Below, piece after piece: positions 58,753-64,000 of a stretch of 64,000 nt of DNA (position 1 is its first letter; the number at the start of each line of letters is the position of its first letter). Origin of the DNA: a virus. The position numbers and the translations under genes are program-made. The DNA lies in the IMG/VR virus record IMGVR_UViG_3300029914_000011, positions 1-64,000 of that record. One strand, given 5' to 3'. Under the pieces are notes generated by a model, which saw nothing but the letters and a program-made list of their open reading frames with translations, was not told the DNA's origin and did not search any database.

Positions 58753-58947
58753 ATGGTAAAAAGAGTTTTAAAGTCATTCGGTGTTACTTGTCTATTATTT
58801 TCGGGTGCGATTGCGCTTTTTCTTATTGGTATACTATTCCGTATTCTTGGTGAGGTTTTTGGATATCATAATGGAGAATCGATAGCGGCTTTATTTTTAG
58901 TGGTATTTATGGTATCGTATTTGTTTGTATGGGGAAATGAACAATGA
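58753..58947 (+). CDS. two-helix membrane protein (64 aa)
   Basis: Two hydrophobic segments, residues 8-30 (SFGVTCLLFSGAIALFLIGI) and 43-59 (SIAALFLVVFMVSYLFVWG). The size fits a small membrane effector. First gene of the rightward early-type operon; four-base overlap with the next gene. Confidence 0.65.
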   Translation: MVKRVLKSFGVTCLLFSGAIALFLIGILFRILGEVFGYHNGESIAALFLVVFMVSYLFVWGNEQ

Positions 58948-59318
58948 ATCACGAGAAAAAAGAACAACCTAAGTATGAAATTGTTGGTAAGTGCCAAGAT
59001 GGAGTTACTAGAAACATCTTTAAGGACGACAAAACATATGTTAGAAAATCAATGGCCGAAAGAATGTGTTTGGAGATGCAAGAAATTGTAGATGAAGAGC
59101 TTTTTGTACGGGAGGTTATTTGTAACGACCCAAAATTGCTTAACAACGAATTCTTCCTAAAGATCGTTCGTGACTGGAAACATTCCTGGATGAACCAACG
59201 ACAAAATGATGAAGCAGATTTTCAGAATTATTACAATAGAGCTTTTGGGATTGATTCTAATATGATGCATTCATTGGCTAATAGATTGTCGGATGCAGTT
59301 AATGGAGATGACAAATGA
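58944..59318 (+). CDS. hypothetical protein (124 aa)
   Basis: Charged helical protein with EEQPKYEIVGKCQDGV at the start and an Asn/Asp-rich C-terminus. ATGA overlaps at both ends. Not recognised. Confidence 0.55.
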   Translation: MNHEKKEQPKYEIVGKCQDGVTRNIFKDDKTYVRKSMAERMCLEMQEIVDEELFVREVICNDPKLLNNEFFLKIVRDWKHSWMNQRQNDEADFQNYYNRAFGIDSNMMHSLANRLSDAVNGDDK

Positions 59319-59584
59319 GCATTAGAAATTTACAGAGATCAAAAAAATTAAAGAAACTCAAACTTTCCCGTCAACAAATATCGGAACGCGCTTTAGAGAT
59401 TGCCAAGCAAATGATTGATCACGGCGGATACAAAAATGCCGTTGCTGGTATTGGGCGAATGAAAATTCTAGCTCAAGCCGTAAACGATGGTTATTGGGAA
59501 GAAAAAAGATCTATGGGCGAAGAATACGAAGAGTATTATTTACTTCATGGGGATCAAAACGTAAAGAGTAGGGCTGTAGAATGA
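59315..59584 (+). CDS. basic hypothetical protein (89 aa)
   Basis: Basic N-terminus (MSIRNLQRSKKLKKLKLSRQ) then a helix-turn-helix-like pair (ISERALEIAKQMID...AVAGIGRMKILAQAV). DNA binding is possible. Coupled to both neighbours. Confidence 0.55.
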   Translation: MSIRNLQRSKKLKKLKLSRQQISERALEIAKQMIDHGGYKNAVAGIGRMKILAQAVNDGYWEEKRSMGEEYEEYYLLHGDQNVKSRAVE

Positions 59585-60009
59585 AGACCTACGAAGAAGA
59601 ACGTGATGAGGCTGCAGAAGCAGACGATTCTGAAAACATAAATACGACTGCAGCAGCTTTTGTTCGAGGTGCAGACTGGGCTAATGATAGGGCGGCAAAA
59701 GAACTCAAAGAATTGGATGATCGACTCAAAGGAATGGCTTTAGAGTCATTTGATTTAAACTTTAAAATTATTGGATTGGAAGAAGAACTGAAGACGGTTC
59801 GGGCAGATCGCGACTTACTCGATGAGGGCAATATTGTATTGAATCATAAGTTATTGGCTAGGGACGCAATGATTCAAAAAATTGGCACAGAATTTCAAAA
59901 ATTAAGAGACACAATTGAATTTGGTCCATTTTTTGGCGATATTGCAACAAATTGTGTGGTAGAAGCCGATCTGGTACTTAAAGAATTAGAAAAATGGAAG
60001 AAATCATAA
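59581..60009 (+). CDS. coiled-coil protein (142 aa)
   Basis: Long heptad-rich helix from about residue 36 to 120 (AAKELKELDDRLKGMALESF, then IIGLEEELKTVRADRDLL). Probably a rod or oligomerisation protein. Overlaps the following 48-aa gene by one base. Confidence 0.6.
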   Translation: MKTYEEERDEAAEADDSENINTTAAAFVRGADWANDRAAKELKELDDRLKGMALESFDLNFKIIGLEEELKTVRADRDLLDEGNIVLNHKLLARDAMIQKIGTEFQKLRDTIEFGPFFGDIATNCVVEADLVLKELEKWKKS

Positions 60010-60155
60010 TGAAGACCCAAACTTTCTTAACCGTTAATAAGGCTCAACATCACGATATAAGAAAAAAACTTGAATTTGCGTTAGACCAATATGGACTATT
60101 GGTATGGAGCGCTGAAGACATAAATAATTGGTATTTTATATTCGAGAGGGGTTAA
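60009..60155 (+). CDS. small protein (48 aa)
   Basis: ATG 60009 overlaps the previous stop (TAATG). MKTQTFLTVNKAQHHDIRKK continues to a C-terminal NNWYFIFERG. The gene spacing (1 base to the next ATG) supports it. Unknown. Confidence 0.6.
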   Translation: MKTQTFLTVNKAQHHDIRKKLEFALDQYGLLVWSAEDINNWYFIFERG

Positions 60156-60156
60156 A

Positions 60157-60537
60157 ATGAAAAAAGAATATGTAATTGATACTGATACCTGTACCGAATC
60201 AGAAGAACAACTTCGATTCCTGATGATGGAAAATGAGATTTTCATAAATAACGGCTGGTGGTACAAAGAAGACGGTAAACCGTGGCCCGAAGACCATATC
60301 ACTATTCATGTAATCTGCAATGATGTTTTTGCCTGGGGATGCTCCGACTCTGAAGACTTGCTTTATGGAGAAATTAAAGACCTATTTGATCACTATATTA
60401 AGGATTCTAGATGGGGGACTGCCATTTGGTGTATTAAGAAGAGAAAAATACCTCCTCAGAAGCCGGTATATGACATGATTAAGAATGAAGGGGTTTGGCC
60501 TATTGACGAGATCCTAAAATCTTTTGAGGAGAATTGA
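60157..60537 (+). CDS. conserved-looking phage protein (126 aa)
   Basis: The core HITIHVICNDVFAWGCSDSE is typical of an uncharacterised phage family (ICND.FAWGC.D). A helical C-terminus follows. Part of the rightward operon; function unknown. Confidence 0.7.
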   Translation: MKKEYVIDTDTCTESEEQLRFLMMENEIFINNGWWYKEDGKPWPEDHITIHVICNDVFAWGCSDSEDLLYGEIKDLFDHYIKDSRWGTAIWCIKKRKIPPQKPVYDMIKNEGVWPIDEILKSFEEN

Positions 60538-60683
60538 TGGCTACCTGGGGACAGAAAAAGGTTAATTTTGACAAGTATTACCCACACTCAAGTTTATACT
60601 ACGAGTATAATACAACGTCTGATTCCTATTACCTTAAATTAGATACAGAAAACGACTACGGTATTGGACCAGAGAAGTATTGA
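60537..60683 (+). CDS. Tyr-rich small protein (48 aa)
   Basis: Starts in a TGATG overlap (ATG 60537). MATWGQKKVNFDKYYPHSSL is followed by a Tyr/Asp-rich stretch. Likely real because of the coupled start. Unknown. Confidence 0.6.
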   Translation: MATWGQKKVNFDKYYPHSSLYYEYNTTSDSYYLKLDTENDYGIGPEKY

Positions 60684-60685
60684 TG

Positions 60686-60726
60686 TTTTTTCATCGCGGG
60701 CCAAGGACTTTTAATTAGGCTATAAG
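60686..60726 (+). repeat. imperfect repeat element, copy 1
   Basis: TTTTT.CATCGCGG followed by CCAAG, AATTAG and TATAA; matches 62394-62434 at about four positions in five. Lies immediately after a stop codon and 25 bases before the next gene; may contain a promoter (TATAAG). Confidence 0.55.
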
Positions 60727-60751
60727 TCTTATACGGTAATAGGAGATAGAT

Positions 60752-61054
60752 ATGAAGCACATAAAGACAGAGACTGAAACGGTTCAGCGTGAAAAGATAA
60801 TTAAGACAGAGTGTGACTTCTGTGACGCTACGATCAAATATCACGAGGATGAGAACGAAATTAAGGCTCTCTATGATTTTGAGAAATGTGGTTACGATGT
60901 GGACGCGGACACTGAGATCAAAATTAGACTAAGTAGTTCATATCCTGAATGTGGCAATTCAAAAGAGATCGAGATGGATATCTGCGCAAAGTGCTTTAAA
61001 GAGAAGGTCATGAATCAGGCTAAACAGTATCGTGAAGTCGATGCGGATTGGTGA
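60752..61054 (+). CDS. zinc-binding small protein (100 aa)
   Basis: TECDFCDATIKY and ICAKCFKEKV supply two CxxC pairs, with an acidic insert (EDENEIKALYDFEKCGYDV) between. Looks like a phage zinc ribbon of unknown partner. GGAG is well placed before ATG. Confidence 0.65.
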   Translation: MKHIKTETETVQREKIIKTECDFCDATIKYHEDENEIKALYDFEKCGYDVDADTEIKIRLSSSYPECGNSKEIEMDICAKCFKEKVMNQAKQYREVDADW

Positions 61055-61057
61055 GAT

Positions 61058-61333
61058 ATGGACAAACTTAAAGAAAAAATTACAAGAGCTGCTAAAAAAT
61101 GTGCTGGACCTGACGAATACGAATCGTGTCAGGATAAGGTGTATCAAACCTTTAGTGGTCTTTACGAAATACGAAGAAGTTGTTTTAGACAGGGTGCAGA
61201 TTTTGCTACTCCTTTGGCAATGAAAGAGGGCTTTATGGAAGCAATGGACTATTTTGCTCGTAAGGGCGATGGAGCTACTTTATTTGACTTGGCAGAATAC
61301 GGTAAGAAGATCGGAATTTTAGATGGAAAATAA
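61058..61333 (+). CDS. hypothetical helical protein (91 aa)
   Basis: Helical with two Cys (KKCAGPDEYESCQDKV) and RQGADFATPLAMKEGFMEAM. Overlaps the next gene by 11 bases. Unknown. Confidence 0.6.
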   Translation: MDKLKEKITRAAKKCAGPDEYESCQDKVYQTFSGLYEIRRSCFRQGADFATPLAMKEGFMEAMDYFARKGDGATLFDLAEYGKKIGILDGK

Positions 61334-61565
61334 TGCATGCGAGTGTGCTTACACTCCAACAAGACGAGATAAATTAAGACGCTTTTACGGAAGTATTAAG
61401 CATTGGGCTTATATGAAATGGCATGGGTTTTATTGGAAGGTGCTGCATTTGACAGGACTAACTAGACCTTATTCGGTAGCGATGTGTAAACTAAACTGGT
61501 ACAGCAAGTTTATGGACGGGCGGTGTCAATGGTGTGGTAATGATCATAGGAAAGGAAAAGCATGA
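61323..61565 (+). CDS. small Cys/Trp-rich protein (80 aa)
   Basis: CECAYTPTRRDKLRRFYGSI and CQWCGNDH give metal-type pairs flanking an aromatic basic middle (HWAYMKWHGFYWKVLHLTG). Unknown. Overlaps the next gene by 4 bases. Confidence 0.6.
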   Translation: MENNACECAYTPTRRDKLRRFYGSIKHWAYMKWHGFYWKVLHLTGLTRPYSVAMCKLNWYSKFMDGRCQWCGNDHRKGKA

Positions 61566-61792
61566 AAAAGTACTTGGTCATTGCAGATTACGTTCGATCT
61601 AAAAACGATGGTGATCGACACTACATTGGTTGTAATAAGTTAATGAACCTTTATGGCGTTCATGCGGAAGAGTGCATTTGTTTAGATAGCGGTGATAGGA
61701 GTGCTCCATCTATCGGCTGGTATCACAAGCGCTATCCTGGCATAGTTGAGCTTCGTCCAAGTTATATCGGGGATTATACGTTAGGAATTTAG
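61562..61792 (+). CDS. conserved-looking phage protein (76 aa)
   Basis: YVRSKNDGDRHYIGCNKLMN and EECICLDSG are recurrent features of an uncharacterised phage protein family. Last gene of the operon. Confidence 0.65.
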   Translation: MKKYLVIADYVRSKNDGDRHYIGCNKLMNLYGVHAEECICLDSGDRSAPSIGWYHKRYPGIVELRPSYIGDYTLGI

Positions 61793-61829
61793 GTGATATA
61801 AGTGGGGTAGCCTATTACATTTCTGACCC

Positions 61830-62363
61830 TCAAAATGTGTTCGGATCCACTATATTTGATTGGATAGAGTTCGATTCAATATTTTTATGGACCGAATTAA
61901 TCCAATTAATAAACTCGCTTACGGTTTTATCCATCTTTCCTTTATTGCACCATTCGCAACAAGGTACACAATTGTTAACAAAATAACCTTTCGTGTTGTC
62001 AAGTCGATCAACTCCATTGTATTTTAATAAATGCCTGTATGTTTTATTTTTGGGTTTTATGTCACAATAAAAACAATTTCGTTGAATTAAAAGAAAGAAT
62101 TCTTCATTACTTAAATCCCAAGATAGCCCTCTATTCCTTGCTGCAATTTTATAACTCTTAATTACTTGATTGTAAGCAGATTTTTTGTGTTTCTCACATC
62201 CACAACAATTATATCCGCGCTTACCTGTTAAGTATTGAGATCTTGCAACTCTAGTATTTCCACAATCGCACAAACATTTCCAAGAAGCATTCTTTTCTAC
62301 GTCAACTCTTTCAACAACCAATAATTTCCCAAACCTAGTATCTATAAGATCTTTAAATTTCAT
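61830..62363 (-). CDS. HNH homing endonuclease with zinc-ribbon start
   Basis: 177 aa. N-terminal FGKLLVVERVDVEKNASWKC and CDCGN resemble the DNA-binding repeat of phage homing enzymes. HNH core: CFYCDIKP, YNGVDRLDNTKGYFVNNCVP, CEWCNKGK. It lies between operons, points opposite to the left-hand genes, and is probably a mobile intruder. Confidence 0.85.
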   Translation of the reverse strand: MKFKDLIDTRFGKLLVVERVDVEKNASWKCLCDCGNTRVARSQYLTGKRGYNCCGCEKHKKSAYNQVIKSYKIAARNRGLSWDLSNEEFFLLIQRNCFYCDIKPKNKTYRHLLKYNGVDRLDNTKGYFVNNCVPCCEWCNKGKMDKTVSEFINWINSVHKNIESNSIQSNIVDPNTF

Positions 62364-62393
62364 ACACTTACTATATCACAAGACACCCTATTA

Positions 62394-62434
62394 TTTTTCC
62401 ATCGCGGTACCAAGAGTTCTGAATTAGCGTATAA
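62394..62434 (+). repeat. imperfect repeat element, copy 2
   Basis: Matches 60686-60726 (CATCGCGG, CCAAG, AATTAG, TATAA). Located between the HNH gene and the end of the higher-GC gene, so the HNH gene is bracketed by two copies about 1.7 kb apart. Confidence 0.55.
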
Positions 62435-62444
62435 AATCAATACA

Positions 62445-63191
62445 CTAAAGTATGGAATTGTGTCCTTCACGGGAAATGTACCTAATATGAACTGGCAATT
62501 TTACGGACTTAAGCATCCCGTCGATCTCTACAAAACGATTAACATACGCAATCATAACTTCTTTAATGTCCGCTAAAAGTTCATTCTGGAAGATAGCCTC
62601 GTATTGAGACGTAGTTGAGAAGACGGGGCAAACTCTCAGGTTTACTAGGCTTGTGTCTTTAGGCAGAAGGCGCAGGATGTCTTCCACCTGCTCGGCGGTG
62701 GCAGCCTCCATATCGAATCCCTTAACTACGGTCTGAGCCATCGAAATCCCGAAGTTACAGTAGAACTGGCCTCTAGGCAGGTCGAGATTCAAGCAGGCGG
62801 TGTCGCCAATCATGCCTTCCGGGAAGGAATAGCCAGCAGCTAATACTTCGGCATCGGCGAGGCGTGAAGCCGGGACGAGGACAAATGCGTGAGCCACAAT
62901 TGCCGAGTGACGACCCGGACCATGGTAAAGATCGATGGTATTAAGCGGTGCAATAGTCGAATGGACCAAGCCGTAGGAAACCAGTGTATTGATCAGTTCG
63001 GCCAGTTCAGAGACTGCTAATTCCTTATCAGTGGTCTTAGAAATCTTGGTAAGGTAGATAGCCTGGTAGACCTTGTCGTCCTCTACTAGCGTGGAGGTAG
63101 TGGCACGCTTACCCATGAGAGTTTGGGCTTCGGGGCTAAGATAACTTAGGTATTGACAGTCAGTGGTGGTGGCCGGGTTATCAGGATTCAT
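62445..63191 (-). CDS. protein of unknown function with foreign base composition (248 aa)
   Basis: About half G+C in the middle (roughly 31 of 60 bases at 62701-62760) against under 40% around it. Sequence features: GKRATTSTLVEDDKVYQAIY, LYHGPGRHSAIVAHAFVLVP and EGMIGDTACLNLDLPRGQFY. No metal site, membrane helix or known fold is recognised. Overlaps the 70-aa gene upstream by 11 bases. Likely acquired by transfer; function open. Confidence 0.6.
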   Translation of the reverse strand: MNPDNPATTTDCQYLSYLSPEAQTLMGKRATTSTLVEDDKVYQAIYLTKISKTTDKELAVSELAELINTLVSYGLVHSTIAPLNTIDLYHGPGRHSAIVAHAFVLVPASRLADAEVLAAGYSFPEGMIGDTACLNLDLPRGQFYCNFGISMAQTVVKGFDMEAATAEQVEDILRLLPKDTSLVNLRVCPVFSTTSQYEAIFQNELLADIKEVMIAYVNRFVEIDGMLKSVKLPVHIRYISREGHNSIL

Positions 63192-63393
63192 TCGATACCT
63201 GCCTGCCCTTCCTAACGAGCCCGTCTAGAGCTTGTTGATCCTGGACCATGTGCATAGCACATTGAACCAAGAAAAACTCCAACGCTTCCTGACCATCTTT
63301 TATACCGGTTATAGCTGATAGTAAAGAGAATTGATTTTCAGGGTCTTTTAGGGTCACCGTAATGTCCCACGACGATTTAGGTTTAATAGTCAT
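63181..63393 (-). CDS. hypothetical protein (70 aa)
   Basis: Small protein (MTIKPKSSWDITVTLKDPEN) with a helical C-terminal half (EALEFFLVQCAMHMVQDQQA). AAGGA lies 10 bases before the ATG. It forms a unit with the 248-aa gene. Confidence 0.55.
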   Translation of the reverse strand: MTIKPKSSWDITVTLKDPENQFSLLSAITGIKDGQEALEFFLVQCAMHMVQDQQALDGLVRKGRQVSNES

Positions 63394-64000
63394 AAATTTG
63401 TTCCTTCTAGCGATTATGTATCACGGGTCTACTAACAGGGTTCCGTTTTAAAAACGGAAGTAGTGTAATAGAGATAAGTCATTGTAATTTTTAGGAAAAA
63501 TTTTTAGAAATTATTTTGGTGTTTTTGGTCATAACACTATTTCTACTACCATGGGGGCTTGTGGGCAAGGACTATGCCAAACACCGGTTTGTGGTATGTA
63601 TGTGTAAACATTTACATTTTAGTCGTAATGCATACAATGTGCCATTACTACCCACTAACTGCCGTGACCATGCCCTCATAACTCGGTCATGCCTATATGC
63701 TACCATAAGCCATGCTAGCAAGTCAAGGGCTCTCTCTCAATTCGATTTAAGACACTTTATAGTAAAGTTTGATTAGATGCCTATCCTCATAAGGTCATGC
63801 CTGTACGGGGCTATTAAACGAATTAAACGAAACGAACTATATAGGCTTGCATATTCCATCAAGGTTATATTATACTTATAGCATGCGCTACCCTATAACG
63901 GCCTATAGCCTTGAGCTCTCACCTTGTATCATTAACATAGTTTTTGTTACATATTAACCCTATACTATCAAGGCCTCATATCGTGTAACTAATACAAATG
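63394..64000. other. noncoding right-edge region with promoters and repeats
   Basis: No convincing gene in 607 bases; the only longer frame is stop-rich on the other strands and lacks a ribosome site. It holds an inverted repeat CCGTTTTAAAAACGG, GGTCATGCCT at two places with a related GACCATGCC, a rightward promoter at 63847-63876 and a weak leftward one (TTGACT at 63721-63726). It may precede an early rightward operon beyond the window. Confidence 0.6.
63847..63876 (+). promoter_or_regulatory. sigma70-like promoter, rightward
   Basis: TTGCAT (63847-63852) and TATACT (63871-63876), spacer 18, pointing out of the window. Confidence 0.65.

Noticed and set aside
61032-61223. 63-aa rightward ORF overlapping the 91-aa gene
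   Set aside because: It is an out-of-frame shadow; the 91-aa frame has a better start and spacing.
1-64000. CRISPR arrays, insertion sequences, integrase or attachment sites
   Set aside because: No regularly spaced repeats, transposase or tyrosine/serine integrase motif was seen.

Overview
The window looks like part of a large, AT-rich (roughly 38-40% GC by eye) tailed-phage genome with a contractile, myovirus-type tail. The evidence is a run of baseplate, spike, hub, tape-measure and fibre genes, genes packed with ATGA overlaps, phage-type nucleotide enzymes, free-standing homing endonucleases and a phage-borne tmRNA. No integrase, capsid, portal, terminase, sheath or DNA polymerase gene is visible, so this is a segment of a bigger genome. 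Host-like sigma70 promoters (TTGACA/17/TATACT) point to a bacterium. An ice-binding-like domain hints at a cold habitat, but that is inference. TAG, TAA and TGA all serve as stops here.

Layout. 1-35 kb is mainly leftward late structural genes: a partial virion protein (1-655), two related tail-fibre-like proteins (0.7-7.8 kb), a collagen-like fibre protein (8.4-11.3 kb), a tube-like protein, two baseplate J-type proteins including one of 2390 aa (15-24.5 kb), a LysM plus gp25-like baseplate protein (24.6-27.2 kb), spike and hub proteins (29.8-32.6 kb) and the tape measure (32.6-35.0 kb). Rightward islands interrupt it: transglycosylase, phosphoesterase, DEDDh exonuclease and ferritin-like protein at 11.4-15.0 kb, a secreted metallopeptidase at 27.3-28.2 kb, and dUTPase with small genes at 35.1-36.6 kb. 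A recurrent motif, 5'-CAATCTTA-3' on the minus strand, precedes most of these leftward gene blocks and the tmRNA, and is a good candidate late promoter element.

36.6-44.4 kb is a leftward operon for RNA repair and nucleotides: RNA ligase, class II ribonucleotide reductase, a RlaP-type nucleotidyltransferase, a HAD phosphatase of the RNA-repair type and a cupin protein. It starts at a clear sigma70 promoter, immediately followed by a structured leader RNA. A second copy of this RNA lies at 36.57-36.77 kb at the end of the dUTPase operon. At 44.4-46.3 kb is a virion-like protein carrying two chitobiase-type domains and a DUF3494 ice-binding-like domain. 46.4-58.6 kb holds leftward small early-type genes with an endonuclease VII-like protein, peptide deformylase, small zinc and membrane proteins, an Rrf2-like regulator, the tmRNA, a tRNA-Ile gene interrupted in its D-loop, two other tRNA-like elements, and an FGE/C-type-lectin-fold protein with the signature of a diversity-generating retroelement (DGR) variable region. 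From 58.7 kb a divergent rightward operon of small unknown genes follows, then an HNH endonuclease, a higher-GC gene of unknown function, and a promoter-bearing noncoding stretch of about 0.6 kb at the right edge.

How it fits together. The structural genes build a long-tailed particle whose baseplate and fibres share shuffled modules. The metabolic genes raise dNTP supply, repair cleaved RNA and rescue stalled ribosomes. The DGR target and the fibre modules suggest adaptable surface binding. Most small genes cannot be assigned a function from sequence alone.
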